NCBI RefSeq assembly: GCF_000762405.1
Contig: NZ_JRPQ01000071.1
Location: forward strand, 1-64,000
Direction: 5' to 3'
DNA length: 64,000 bases
From: Hoylesella timonensis S9-PR14
Lineage (GTDB): Bacteria > Bacteroidota > Bacteroidia > Bacteroidales > Bacteroidaceae
Positions 20,012-29,926 of the stretch are shown here, in pieces (within the stretch, counting starts at the first letter, position 1; each line of letters starts with the position of its first letter). Both the position numbers and the translations under genes were made by a program. The notes under the pieces were generated by a model that was not told where the DNA came from, made no database searches, and saw nothing but the letters and a program-made list of their open reading frames with translations.

Positions 20012-20974
20012 CTATACGTAAGTTTCCAAAAATTTCACCGTTCCATTTACTTTTAATTCATTGGTTGTAGCTGGAATCAGAATCGTTTCGCCAGCCCGTA
20101 ATGATGTTTCATTACCCTCATTGTCAACAATGGTACCTTCTCCTTTTACGCCTATAAGGATTACAAAACTATCCAATTCGCTATAATCCAGTGTCATGGG
20201 CTCGTCTAAATCGTACACTGCGGTATGAAAGTAAGGACAGTGGACAAGGCTCACACCTTGATTTTTTTGTGATGTATAGACTGTTCGATAGTCGTTTAAC
20301 ACCTCGTAATTTATGCATTCAGCAGCCAAGTCTGTGTGCAATTCTCGATAGTTCCCGTTCTTGTCTTTGCGCTTAAAGTCGTAAATGCGATAGGTGACAT
20401 CTGAGGTTTGCTGAATCTCTGCCAAGAAGCATCCCTTACCAATGCTGTGAATCCGTCCTGCTGGCAAAAAGAAGCAATCGCCTTCTTTTACCGAGTAGTC
20501 GGCTATTGCATCAAGGATGGTATCATTTTCTACCATTTCTTTGTACTCGGCAGGTGTTATCTTCTTTTTTAAGCCACTGCGCAAATGTGCATCCTTGTCA
20601 GAATCCATGATGTACCACATTTCTGTCTTGCCACGTGATTTACCTTGTTTCTTTGCAATTTCATCAGTAGGGTGAACTTGTATGGACAAATCCTGACGAG
20701 CATCGATAAACTTAATGAGGAGCGGGAATTCATTGCCAAACTGCTCATAGTTAGATTCTCCAATGAGTTTGCCCTTCAATTCTTCTACAACTTCATTTAA
20801 GGCACGCCCTGAATATTCTCCTTCACTAACGATGGTTTGGTGATCTTTAACGCCAGAAATTTCCCAACTCTCACCTACATTTTCTAATTGACTATCTAAA
20901 TGCTTAAACGGAATAATCTTGTTACCGCCCCATATTGTTTGTTTAAGGAACGCATTGAATTTTAATGGTTTCAT
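20012..20974 (-). CDS. manA: Mannose-6-phosphate isomerase, class I
   Basis: 320 aa. It interconverts mannose-6-phosphate and fructose-6-phosphate, linking mannose use and GDP-mannose supply to glycolysis. It is a cupin-fold zinc enzyme; ligands are visible in IQVHPTDEIA (Gln, His), the following TEMWYIMD (Glu), and FLPAGRIHSIG (His). It is the short (~320 aa) form common in Bacteroidetes and Firmicutes. It lies 37 bases after trkH at the end of a four-gene minus-strand run closed by a strong terminator. Confidence 0.92.
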   Translation of the reverse strand: MKPLKFNAFLKQTIWGGNKIIPFKHLDSQLENVGESWEISGVKDHQTIVSEGEYSGRALNEVVEELKGKLIGESNYEQFGNEFPLLIKFIDARQDLSIQVHPTDEIAKKQGKSRGKTEMWYIMDSDKDAHLRSGLKKKITPAEYKEMVENDTILDAIADYSVKEGDCFFLPAGRIHSIGKGCFLAEIQQTSDVTYRIYDFKRKDKNGNYRELHTDLAAECINYEVLNDYRTVYTSQKNQGVSLVHCPYFHTAVYDLDEPMTLDYSELDSFVILIGVKGEGTIVDNEGNETSLRAGETILIPATTNELKVNGTVKFLETYV

Positions 20975-21011
20975 AAGTTAGATATTTTACTAAATCTATT
21001 GAAATGATATG

Positions 21012-22469
21012 TTAATTCTTTTTCCAAAATTCGGGTGTTAAAATCACTAACACACTAAAGATTTCCAAACGTCCGACAAGCATCATGAGGGCACAAATCC
21101 ATTTGATATAATTTGGAAGAATGCTCCAACTCATGGTTGGTCCTATCTCCAATCCCAAGGTGGGACCAACGTTACCTAAGCAGCTCAGGATGATAGTGAT
21201 AGAGTTGGTACTGTCGATATGGGCTACCATCAGTGCAAATGATGCCAATACGCAAAGTATGAGGTACATCGTAACGAAAGCTAAGAGTATTCCCCGTTTT
21301 TGATAGGGAATATTTGTTTTGTCAATCTTGAGTGGTAAAACCGCATTGGGATGAAGTATTTGTCTAAATTCATTGCGAATCGTTTTCAACAGCATCACAC
21401 CCCTTATACATTTAACACCTCCACTGGTAGACCCCGAGCAAGCACCCATAAACATGCAGATTGCAAGGATAACCCATGTAACATGTGGCCATTGCCCAGC
21501 ATCATCATTGAATAATCCTGTGGTAGTAATAAAAGAAACGACTTGAAAGATGCCCGATCGGAATGCAGGCTCAACGTCGTAACCACGCCTAAAGATGAGT
21601 TCAAGCATGATGAAAAGGCTAAAGATACTAATCAGAAAAATGTAAAACTTGAATTCAGAGTTTCTAAACAAGTCTCTTATCCTTAACTTAGCAACAGATA
21701 CATATAAGAGTGTGAAGTTGACACCCGACAAGAAACAAAAGAGTGTACACATATATTCTATCGCAGGCGAGTGAAAGAACTCGGTACTACTATTGTGAGT
21801 TGAAAAACCACCTGTCGCTGTCGAAGTCATAGCATAATTGAGAGAGTCGAACCAGTTCATGCCAAAAAACATGTAACTGCCCATACAGGCTACTGTTAAT
21901 ATAAGGTAGACGGACAATATCCACTTGGCACTGGTGGAGAGTTTTGGGGCTAACTTTGTCTTTATTGGTCCCGTTGCTTCGGCAGCAAACACCTTGACAG
22001 AACCACCCACCATGGAAGGTAACAAGGCTACGGTAAAGAACACAATGCCCAATCCACCAATCCATTGGGTGATAGAACGCCAAAAAAGGAGGGCATGTGG
22101 AAGAGCCTCTACATTATCAAGAATGGTTGCACCCGTAGTAGTGAAACCAGACATGTTTTCAAAATACGCATCTGTAAAATTCGGAATATAGCCACTGAAG
22201 GTGAATGGAAGTGTACCGAAGAGGCTAAAAACAATCCACGACAAGGTTACCACAAGATAGGCGTCACGCCGAGACAATGAGTTGTTGGATGCACGACCTA
22301 AGTATTTCAGTATGAAGGCAACGAAAAGCGTGATGGCGACAGAGATAATAAAAGCCATTGCATCATCTTCTCCATAACTAAATGCCATGACGAAACAGAC
22401 AAATAGGATAAAGGCTTCTATGAAAAGAAGCGAGCCAATGACCTTGTATACAGAACGAAGATTTATCAT
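21012..22469 (-). CDS. trkH: Trk-type K+ uptake channel subunit TrkH
   Basis: 485 aa integral membrane protein with about ten or more hydrophobic segments. Four pore-loop-like repeats carry the K+ filter, for example MSGFTTTGATIL (~105-116), TSTATGGFSTHNS, TTTGLFN and LGNVGPTLGLE. It transports potassium and is controlled by the TrkA protein encoded directly upstream (19-base gap), a standard gene pairing. Confidence 0.93.
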   Translation of the reverse strand: MINLRSVYKVIGSLLFIEAFILFVCFVMAFSYGEDDAMAFIISVAITLFVAFILKYLGRASNNSLSRRDAYLVVTLSWIVFSLFGTLPFTFSGYIPNFTDAYFENMSGFTTTGATILDNVEALPHALLFWRSITQWIGGLGIVFFTVALLPSMVGGSVKVFAAEATGPIKTKLAPKLSTSAKWILSVYLILTVACMGSYMFFGMNWFDSLNYAMTSTATGGFSTHNSSTEFFHSPAIEYMCTLFCFLSGVNFTLLYVSVAKLRIRDLFRNSEFKFYIFLISIFSLFIMLELIFRRGYDVEPAFRSGIFQVVSFITTTGLFNDDAGQWPHVTWVILAICMFMGACSGSTSGGVKCIRGVMLLKTIRNEFRQILHPNAVLPLKIDKTNIPYQKRGILLAFVTMYLILCVLASFALMVAHIDSTNSITIILSCLGNVGPTLGLEIGPTMSWSILPNYIKWICALMMLVGRLEIFSVLVILTPEFWKKN

Positions 22470-22488
22470 TTTCTATGACTTTGAAATG

Positions 22489-23832
22489 CTATATAAAAAA
22501 CTTTTCAATGGTTTTCATATTTACATTGTGACAAAATACAACGACAATATCGCCTGCTAATATTTGTGTGTGACCCGAAACCAGCATACCTTCATCGTTT
22601 CTCACCAAACCTCCAATCGTTGTACCTTTGGGTAATCCTACATCCTTGACTGCTTTTTTAGTCACAATAGACTTCTCTTTAGCCACAAACTCGGCTACAT
22701 CGGCATTCGCAGTGGTCAGAAATCTCATGTTCATCACATTGTCATCAAGCATAATTTGATAGATGTGACTTGCCGCAATTGCCTTTTTGTTAATGATTGT
22801 ACCAATATCTAAGCTCTCTGCCATGTTGACATAGTCTACGTTTTCCACCATGGCAACCGTTTTTCTCACCCCTAATCGTTTAGCTGTAAGACAAGCCAAG
22901 ATGTTAGTTTCGGCATTGTCGGTCAACGCCACAAAAGCTTGTGTATTCGTAATCCCCTCTTCTTGTAATAGCTGAATGTCTCTTCCGTCACCGTTAATGA
23001 TCAGCGCTTTGTCATTATCCATGAGGTTATTGAGTTGTTCACAGCGTTCTTCACTGATTTCCAACACTTTGGTATCCATATATTCTGGCATCGTATTCAC
23101 TGCACGAACGGCTGTCGAACCTCCTCCCATAATCATGACGTTTTTCACATCTGCATATAGTTCTTTCCCTACAATCTTACGGATATAGGGAATATATTGT
23201 GGAGTTGTCATGAAATATGCAAGATCGTAAAGTTTTAGCTCGTCATTACCTCCAGGGATGATAGTATCATTTAACCGTTTAATGGCTACCACATGGTAGG
23301 GATCATCAGGACCGCAGAGATTCTTGAGAGGGTTGTTTAATATCTCGCAGGTCTCTCTTAATTTAATGGCAAGCATCACCAACGCACCATGATGGACATC
23401 CCATCGCTGACGTACCCATGACATCTTAAGCCCATTGATGATGTCAATGGCTGCCAATTTTTCTGGATAAATAAGAGAACTTACTCCCAAATCTGCAAAA
23501 AAAGCTTGTAGCTCGGGATCTGTATACTCACTATTATTGATCATCGCTACTGTCTTTTTCGCACCTAACGCCTTTGCTAAGACACAAGAGGTGATATTGA
23601 GACTCTGATCGGGGGTCACAGAAATAAATAAATCAGCGTGGTCTGCTCCTGCCGCACGCAAAGCTTTGATACTGCTGGGCGATGCTTGCATGGTGAGTAA
23701 GTCAAAGTCGGACCCTATTTGCGCCAGCCTGTCTTCAGCCTCATCAAGCAAGGTAATATCTTCATGGTTGCGAGACAGCATTTTTGCAAGATGGGTACCG
23801 ATAGCGTATGCACCACTGATGATGATTTTCAT
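22489..23832 (-). CDS. trkA: Trk system potassium uptake protein TrkA
   Basis: 447 aa, cytoplasmic regulator of TrkH. It has two tandem RCK units, each an NAD-binding Rossmann fold plus a C-terminal TrkA-C domain: the first begins MKIIISGAYAIGTHLAKML, the second MIMGGGSTAVRAVNTM near residue 233. In the first unit the usual GAGxxG is ISGAYAIG, slightly altered. TrkA-C ends with IGGLVRNDEGMLVSGHTQIL. It lies 35 bases after dxs and 19 before trkH. Confidence 0.93.
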   Translation of the reverse strand: MKIIISGAYAIGTHLAKMLSRNHEDITLLDEAEDRLAQIGSDFDLLTMQASPSSIKALRAAGADHADLFISVTPDQSLNITSCVLAKALGAKKTVAMINNSEYTDPELQAFFADLGVSSLIYPEKLAAIDIINGLKMSWVRQRWDVHHGALVMLAIKLRETCEILNNPLKNLCGPDDPYHVVAIKRLNDTIIPGGNDELKLYDLAYFMTTPQYIPYIRKIVGKELYADVKNVMIMGGGSTAVRAVNTMPEYMDTKVLEISEERCEQLNNLMDNDKALIINGDGRDIQLLQEEGITNTQAFVALTDNAETNILACLTAKRLGVRKTVAMVENVDYVNMAESLDIGTIINKKAIAASHIYQIMLDDNVMNMRFLTTANADVAEFVAKEKSIVTKKAVKDVGLPKGTTIGGLVRNDEGMLVSGHTQILAGDIVVVFCHNVNMKTIEKFFI

Positions 23833-23867
23833 ATTGATAAACTTCTTAAGAAATGAATTATAAAAGC

Positions 23868-25805
23868 CTAAGAAGGCATTGTCTCTGCCGACAGTAGGTC
23901 TTGAATAGTGTGTTGGATATGCGCTGTATCAATGCCCGTCAGTGCTTTGAGTTCATCTACGCTTCCATGTTCAACAAACTGGTCAGGGATACCCATTCGC
24001 TTTACCTGAATATCATATCCGTGGTCATTGAACCATTCCAATACAGCTGAACCAAATCCACCCATGCGGATTCCGTCTTCTATCGTGATGACTTTTTGGA
24101 AGTGTTTGCCCACCTCTTCTAATAATGTTTCGTCTAAAGGTTTTACAAACCGCATGTCATAGTGGGCGATAGAATAGAGCGAACCAAGAGAGTCGAGTAC
24201 TTTTTCAACATCGTTTCCCACTGCCCCTATCGATAGAATCGCCAAATCTTTTCCGCTCCTCAATCTTCTGCCAGTACCTACTTTGATTTCTTCTAATGGA
24301 CATTTCCAATCGGTATGTACACCTCTTCCCCGAGGATAGCGTATCACAAACGTTCCTTTGTTGGGCAGTTGGGCGGTGTACATCAGTCTTCTCAACTCTC
24401 TCTCATCCATAGGTGCAGAAATCGTTAGGTTGGGAATGGGGCGCAATGCCGCCATATCAAACATGCCATGATGCGTTGCACCATCTTCACCTACAAGTCC
24501 TGCGCGATCTAAACATAGCACAACAGGTAAGTTTAAGATTGCCAAATCGTGTATGATGTTATCGTAGGCACGCTGTGAAAACGAACTGTAGATATTGCAA
24601 AATGGCATCATCCCCTCTTTAGCTAATCCTCCCGAAAAGGTTACGGCATGACCTTCGGCTATTCCAACATCAAAGGCACGGTCGGGCATCACATCAATCA
24701 GTTTGTTCATAGAACATCCTGTGGGCATCGCTGGCGTAATGCCAACAATTTTGGGGTTCAGCTTTGCCAATTCTACTAACGCATCTCCAAAGACGTCTTG
24801 ATATTTAGGAGCTTGATTATCGTTATCTTGCTGTATCCTTTGCCCTGTTTCAATGTTGAACTTTCCGGGCGCATGAAATTCTATTTGCGACAGCTCTGCA
24901 GGCTTATAGCCTTTCCCTTTGGTGGTATGAAGGTGTAATAATTTAGGTCCCTTCATTTCTTTTAACTGTTGAAGGATACGTACAATCTCCTTGATGTTGT
25001 GTCCGTCAAAAGGACCAAAGTAGCGTATGTTCATGCCTTCAAACACGTTCTGTTGGTGGCTGATGACAGATTTAATAGCATTGTTGAGCCTTAAGATTCC
25101 TTTTTTACGTTTGTCATCAAGGTACCCTCGTTGGTGTAACCACTGCGAAGCCTTAAACCTAAGCTTGTTATAGGTTGCATTGGTGTCGAGTGTGAGCAAG
25201 TATTTTTCCATGCCACCCACTGCGTGATCAATGCTCATATCGTTGTCATTGAGCACAATCAATAAATCATTGGGGGTGGACGAAACATTGTTAAGTCCTT
25301 CAAAGGCGAGTCCTCCACTCATTGCACCATCGCCAATAATGGCTACAATCTTCTTATTGTCCTCATGGTTTTGCTTGGCTGCTACTGCCATTCCTAAGGC
25401 AGCAGATATGGAGTTAGATGCATGACCACAGGTAAAGGTATCATATTCGCTCTCAAGGGGCGTAGGAAAAGGACGCAAACCACGCAACTTCCGATTGGTG
25501 TTGAAAGCCTTTCGTCGACCTGTTAATATCTTATGGCCATAGGCTTGATGACCTACGTCCCAAACAAGTTTATCTTTTGGAGTGTCAAAGACATAATGCA
25601 GAGCTACCGTTAGCTCCACTGCTCCTAAAGAAGAAGCAAAATGTCCAGGGTTGACAGATACCTCTTGAATGATATCTTGACGTAGTTCTTCACAGATTTG
25701 GGGAAGTTGGTCAATGCTAAGTTTGCGTAAGTCTTCTGGATAATCAATCTGATTTAGAAGTCCAAATTTATCTTTGTTCATCAATAAGTTCTCAACAATA
25801 TCCAT
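23868..25805 (-). CDS. dxs: 1-deoxy-D-xylulose-5-phosphate synthase
   Basis: 645 aa. It condenses pyruvate and glyceraldehyde-3-phosphate, the first step of the MEP isoprenoid pathway, using thiamine diphosphate. Visible signatures are [15 protein letters not shown], the ThDP/Mg motif [24 protein letters not shown], the transketolase central domain ([13 protein letters not shown]), and [16 protein letters not shown] -7 box (25807-25814) touches the annotated start, so translation may really begin at the ATG eight codons in (25781), or the message is leaderless. It leads the dxs-trkA-trkH-manA run. Confidence 0.95.
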   Translation of the reverse strand: MDIVENLLMNKDKFGLLNQIDYPEDLRKLSIDQLPQICEELRQDIIQEVSVNPGHFASSLGAVELTVALHYVFDTPKDKLVWDVGHQAYGHKILTGRRKAFNTNRKLRGLRPFPTPLESEYDTFTCGHASNSISAALGMAVAAKQNHEDNKKIVAIIGDGAMSGGLAFEGLNNVSSTPNDLLIVLNDNDMSIDHAVGGMEKYLLTLDTNATYNKLRFKASQWLHQRGYLDDKRKKGILRLNNAIKSVISHQQNVFEGMNIRYFGPFDGHNIKEIVRILQQLKEMKGPKLLHLHTTKGKGYKPAELSQIEFHAPGKFNIETGQRIQQDNDNQAPKYQDVFGDALVELAKLNPKIVGITPAMPTGCSMNKLIDVMPDRAFDVGIAEGHAVTFSGGLAKEGMMPFCNIYSSFSQRAYDNIIHDLAILNLPVVLCLDRAGLVGEDGATHHGMFDMAALRPIPNLTISAPMDERELRRLMYTAQLPNKGTFVIRYPRGRGVHTDWKCPLEEIKVGTGRRLRSGKDLAILSIGAVGNDVEKVLDSLGSLYSIAHYDMRFVKPLDETLLEEVGKHFQKVITIEDGIRMGGFGSAVLEWFNDHGYDIQVKRMGIPDQFVEHGSVDELKALTGIDTAHIQHTIQDLLSAETMPS

Positions 25806-25806
25806 G

Positions 25807-25814
25807 CAAAGATA
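25807..25814 (-). promoter_or_regulatory. -7 box abutting the dxs start codon
   Basis: On the minus strand this is TATCTTTG, one base from the first ATG of dxs. Transcription starting 5-8 bases downstream would remove or begin at that ATG, which favours the internal ATG at 25781. No clear -33 TTTG. Confidence 0.4.
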
Positions 25815-25855
25815 ATAAATTTCTATGAACCACGTGGACTTTCATTTGTTTTTTG

Positions 25856-25863
25856 TATCTTTG
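25856..25863 (+). promoter_or_regulatory. -7 box for the aminopeptidase C gene
   Basis: TATCTTTG, 18 bases before the ATG at 25882. It is divergent from the dxs box 40 bases away. A -33 TTTG at the right distance is not obvious. Confidence 0.45.
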
Positions 25864-25881
25864 AATCCCTAAACTGAAAAC

Positions 25882-27300
25882 ATGAAACCTGTTATGAATC
25901 AAAAAAAAATCTTTTTGGCTACTGCTCTTTTGTGTTCGAGCATAGCTATGTATGCCCAAAGGGCAGGTGGTATCTCGGCTGATATGTTACAAAAAATAGA
26001 GCGTATGCAGCCCTCAACACAGTCTTCCAAAGGCATCATCAATGCCTTGGCGTCTAACAACATCGATAATCTGGCACAGAATTATGCCAATAGTGGAACT
26101 ATAGACGACTATTTTAGTGTAGAAACGCCTAAGCAAAGCATTCATGATCAAAAGAGTAGTGGACGCTGTTGGATGTTTTCTGGCTTTAATGTGTTGCGAG
26201 CTAACTTTGCTAAACAGCACAATGATACAATAACTGTAGAATTTTCTCACGCTTATTTATTCTTCTATGACCAGTTGGAAAAGGCAAATCTTATGCTCCA
26301 AGGAGTGATTGACAATGCCTCTAAACCCTTGGAGGACACTCGGATGCAGTTCTTTTTCAAGAACCCTATCAATGACGGAGGCACCTTTTGTGGGGTGGCT
26401 GACTTAGCCGAAAAGTATGGACTGGTACCAATGAGCGTGATGCCAGAGACGTATTCGAGTAACAATACTCGACTCATGGCACGTATGGTGGCATCGAAAT
26501 TGCGTGAATATGGATTGGAGTTGCGAAGCATGGTGCATGCTGGAAAGAATAAACGCACGATAGAAACTCGTAAAACAGAAATGCTTTCCACTATTTATAA
26601 CATCTTGTCAATGACAATAGGCAAGCCTGTTGAGCAGTTTACTTATGCCTTTAAGAACAAAGAAGGGAAAACTGTAACTCCATTAAAGACTTATACTCCT
26701 CGTGAATTTTATAACGCTACGGTAGGTCATCCACTGAACGGAACCTTCATCATGCTGATGAACGACCCTCGAAGACCTTATCATCAAACCTACGAAGTAG
26801 AGTATGATCGACACACCTACGATGGACATAACTGGAAATATCTAAATCTCCCCATGAACGAGATTGCAGAGTTGGCAATCGCCAGCTTAAAAGATGGACA
26901 TAAAATGTATAGCTCTTACGATGTAGGGAAGCAGTTCGATCGCAAGCGAGGCTATCTTGATGTAGACAATTATGACTATGGCAGTTTGTTTGGAACCACG
27001 TTTAACATGTCAAAGGCTGACCGCATTGCCACCTTTGAAAGTGGCTCTACCCATGCCATGACACTAACGGCAGTAGACCTTGACTCAAAGGGTATGCCTC
27101 TAAAGTGGAAAGTAGAAAATAGCTGGGGTGCCAGTGCAGGACACCAAGGTTGTCTCATTATGACGAACAAATGGTTTAACGAATATATGTTTAGATTGGT
27201 AGTACACAAAAAATATGTACCTGCCAAACTGTTAAAGGAATATGAGCAAAAGCCCATCATGGTGATGCCAGAAGATCCTTTGTTTGAAGTTGATCAATAA
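25882..27300 (+). CDS. pepC: Exported aminopeptidase C / bleomycin-hydrolase-like cysteine peptidase (C1B)
   Basis: 472 aa. Catalytic residues of family C1B are in place: Cys96 in QKSSGRCWMFSGFNVLR, His in GSTHAMTLTAV and Asn in VENSWG. It removes N-terminal amino acids from peptides. Unlike the cytoplasmic PepC of lactic acid bacteria, it carries an N-terminal signal peptide (hydrophobic stretch ending AMYAQ, residue 26), so it should act in the periplasm or outside. The second Met (residue 5) is an alternative start. The S9 peptidase gene begins 13 bases after its stop; together they form an extracytoplasmic peptide-degradation unit. Confidence 0.9.
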   Translation: MKPVMNQKKIFLATALLCSSIAMYAQRAGGISADMLQKIERMQPSTQSSKGIINALASNNIDNLAQNYANSGTIDDYFSVETPKQSIHDQKSSGRCWMFSGFNVLRANFAKQHNDTITVEFSHAYLFFYDQLEKANLMLQGVIDNASKPLEDTRMQFFFKNPINDGGTFCGVADLAEKYGLVPMSVMPETYSSNNTRLMARMVASKLREYGLELRSMVHAGKNKRTIETRKTEMLSTIYNILSMTIGKPVEQFTYAFKNKEGKTVTPLKTYTPREFYNATVGHPLNGTFIMLMNDPRRPYHQTYEVEYDRHTYDGHNWKYLNLPMNEIAELAIASLKDGHKMYSSYDVGKQFDRKRGYLDVDNYDYGSLFGTTFNMSKADRIATFESGSTHAMTLTAVDLDSKGMPLKWKVENSWGASAGHQGCLIMTNKWFNEYMFRLVVHKKYVPAKLLKEYEQKPIMVMPEDPLFEVDQ

Positions 27301-27313
27301 ATTACACGAAAAA

Positions 27314-29776
27314 ATGAAAAATATAGGTATCAAATTTTTCCTCCTTTTATCAGCTGTCTTATGGACAGCTGATTTTTCTTTCGGTGCTGATGTGCCCATC
27401 CAAAAAATTCGGTATGCTGGACCATTTGTTGTTCAAGTACCTTATAGATTGGACAGTGTCGATGTTTGTCAGCACCCTTACGATACGTTATCAATGTTAG
27501 AGACCCCAGTTGATCTTCACCAAGTCTTTCGTGGACGGTTCTTATCGTCTCCTTTCTTACCAAAAACCGACGCTGCTTGTGCTCTTCATCTATTGGGTTT
27601 CCAAATTCAGTCCGACGGGTTTGCGCATGCGACGCTCCATGTAGGTGGACTTACACATTATCAATTATATGTAGATGGGCAATTGAACAAGGATGGTAAG
27701 CTGACGCTTGAACCTAAAACGCACGACATTGTCATTAAATACCTCTCAAACAAGGGACAATTGGACACGCTTCAACTTCAATTAGAATCACCACAGAGCG
27801 AATTGCTGCACATTGATCCAACTCATCAACTCTTCACGCTAAGTCATCTTACCGACCGCAAGTTTGTCACTGGCGTAGAACTTTCGGCAACAGGAGAATA
27901 TTTAATTACTGCTTATCGTGATGTCGTGAAAGGCGGAAAAACAACTTATACTTGGAAAGTATCAAACCTCAAGTCAGGTGCAGTTGTTGCATCTACCCAT
28001 CATGCTATCCACTGGATGCCTCGTTCTATGCAGTATTATTGGACACGTGAAGGCAGCCAAGGTCGTGAATTGGTCGTTACCGATGTCAATAGTGGTCAAG
28101 AAAATGTCTTAGCAACAAATCTTCCAACAGGCAACTTTGTCATGTCCCCCACAGAAGATTATCTTATATTGCTGAAACAAAACAAAGGGCCAAAGGAAGA
28201 TAAAGCTATTTATGAGATTCTTGAACCCGAGGATCGACAGCCAGGTTGGCGTGATAGGGTAAGCTTGTTGAAATATGATTTTGCAACAGGTCTTTGCCAA
28301 ACGCTCACTTTTGGATATCGCAACGTTAGCCTGTTGGACATTTCTGCCGATGGAACTCATTTGCTGTTCATGACCAACCATACTCGTCTCACCCAGCGAC
28401 CCACAACCTTGTACAACATTTTCGATATGGATTTGCGCACTTTGAGTGTAGAGCAATTGGTGAAGGATGACGGTTTTGTAGCGGATGCTGCTTATGCTCC
28501 GTCTGGAAAAGAAATCGTAGTAATGGCATCACCCGAAGCATTTCACGGTGTTGGGGCGAATGTTCCTCAAGGGAAAGTACCCAGCATGTACGATTATCAA
28601 CTATATCTTTTGAATGTTGCAAATCGAAAAGTGACGCCATTAACCAAGGATTTTAAGCCTGGCGTAAGCAAGTTCAGATGGAATAAATACGATGGTCAGT
28701 TATATTTTACTGCCATGGATCGTGACTATGTTCACTTGTTTCGGTGCGATATGCGTACCCATAAAATTCAAAAGATGGCTCAACCCGAAGAGGTTGTCAA
28801 ACAAATTACTTTTGCAAGTCAAGCGCCAACCATGGTTTTTAGCGGTGAGAGTGCCTCAAATGCCGACCGAGTTTATACGATAAATCTACGTCGCAGTCAG
28901 CCAAAACTTGTGGAAGACACCAATCAAGAAACATTGGCAAATGTTCAATTAGGTGCCTGCAAGACTTGGAATTTTGTTAATTCGCGTGGAGATACAATTT
29001 GTGGAAGGTATTATTTGCCGCCAAATTTTGATGCTACTCAGCAATATCCGCTCATCGTCAACTACTATGGAGGGTGCTCGCCCACCAGTCGTAACTTTGA
29101 AACACGCTACCCACAACATGCCTATGCCGCACTGGGCTATGTGGTATATGTATTGCAGCCCAGCGGTGCAGTAGGGTTTGGGCAGGAGTTCTCGTCACGA
29201 CATGTCAATACAGCTGGTAAAGGTGTGGCAGAAGATATTATTGAAGGAACGAAGAAATTTGTAGCAGAACATGCCTTTATCAATGCAAAGAAAATAGGAT
29301 GTATTGGTGCTTCGTATGGAGGATTCATGACTCAATACCTGCAAACTCAAACCGATATTTTTGCTGCTGCCATTTCACATGCGGGCATTAGCGACCATAC
29401 CAGCTATTGGGGCGAAGGTTATTGGGGATATAGTTATAGCGAAGTGTCCATGGCCAACAGCTATCCATGGAGCAATCCCGAATTGTACGTGAACCAAAGT
29501 CCGCTATTCCATGCGGATAAAATCCACACACCGTTGTTGTTCTTGCATGGCAGTGCAGACACCAACGTACCCATTGGTGAAAGCATACAGATGTTTACAG
29601 CCTTGAAACTCTTGGGTAGACCAACAGCTTTTGTGGTAGTTGACGGTGAGAACCACCATATACTCGACTATCATAAGCGACAAAAATGGCAAAACACTAT
29701 TTTTGCTTGGTTTACCAAATGGCTTAAAAACGACAGCACATGGTGGGATGCGCTGTATCCTAAGAAAGCACTTTAA
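27314..29776 (+). CDS. Exported prolyl oligopeptidase-type (S9) peptidase
   Basis: 820 aa from the ATG at 27314, chosen over an upstream TTG because it gives a proper signal peptide (hydrophobic core, cut near FSFGA). The middle is an S9-type beta-propeller; the C-terminal alpha/beta hydrolase has the triad Ser in GASYGGFMTQY, Asp in HGSADTNVPIG and His in GENHHILD. The family releases di- or tripeptides, but specificity (dipeptidyl peptidase, tripeptidyl, acylaminoacyl) cannot be read here; the DPP-IV double-Glu motif was not identified. It is likely co-transcribed with pepC. Confidence 0.88.
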   Translation: MKNIGIKFFLLLSAVLWTADFSFGADVPIQKIRYAGPFVVQVPYRLDSVDVCQHPYDTLSMLETPVDLHQVFRGRFLSSPFLPKTDAACALHLLGFQIQSDGFAHATLHVGGLTHYQLYVDGQLNKDGKLTLEPKTHDIVIKYLSNKGQLDTLQLQLESPQSELLHIDPTHQLFTLSHLTDRKFVTGVELSATGEYLITAYRDVVKGGKTTYTWKVSNLKSGAVVASTHHAIHWMPRSMQYYWTREGSQGRELVVTDVNSGQENVLATNLPTGNFVMSPTEDYLILLKQNKGPKEDKAIYEILEPEDRQPGWRDRVSLLKYDFATGLCQTLTFGYRNVSLLDISADGTHLLFMTNHTRLTQRPTTLYNIFDMDLRTLSVEQLVKDDGFVADAAYAPSGKEIVVMASPEAFHGVGANVPQGKVPSMYDYQLYLLNVANRKVTPLTKDFKPGVSKFRWNKYDGQLYFTAMDRDYVHLFRCDMRTHKIQKMAQPEEVVKQITFASQAPTMVFSGESASNADRVYTINLRRSQPKLVEDTNQETLANVQLGACKTWNFVNSRGDTICGRYYLPPNFDATQQYPLIVNYYGGCSPTSRNFETRYPQHAYAALGYVVYVLQPSGAVGFGQEFSSRHVNTAGKGVAEDIIEGTKKFVAEHAFINAKKIGCIGASYGGFMTQYLQTQTDIFAAAISHAGISDHTSYWGEGYWGYSYSEVSMANSYPWSNPELYVNQSPLFHADKIHTPLLFLHGSADTNVPIGESIQMFTALKLLGRPTAFVVVDGENHHILDYHKRQKWQNTIFAWFTKWLKNDSTWWDALYPKKAL

Positions 29777-29814
29777 GCGGCAAAGGGAAACAGGTAAAAA
29801 CTGTTTTGCATAGA

Positions 29815-29870
29815 AACAAGGTCATGGTATCGGGCTGTCAACAGCATTGCCCTTCTACCATGACCTTGTT
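29815..29870. terminator. Strong stem-loop between convergent genes
   Basis: A perfect 15-bp inverted repeat, AACAAGGTCATGGTA with TACCATGACCTTGTT, encloses a GGGC/GCCC inner stem. It sits between the 3' ends of the S9 peptidase gene and ddh. No T-run follows on either strand, so it is a transcript-end or RNA-stability structure rather than a textbook terminator. Confidence 0.6.
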
Positions 29871-29926
29871 GATGAGTGAACTTTGCGTTCACAAAGTTGT
29901 CCAAATTTGGCTCACTCAAATAGCAC

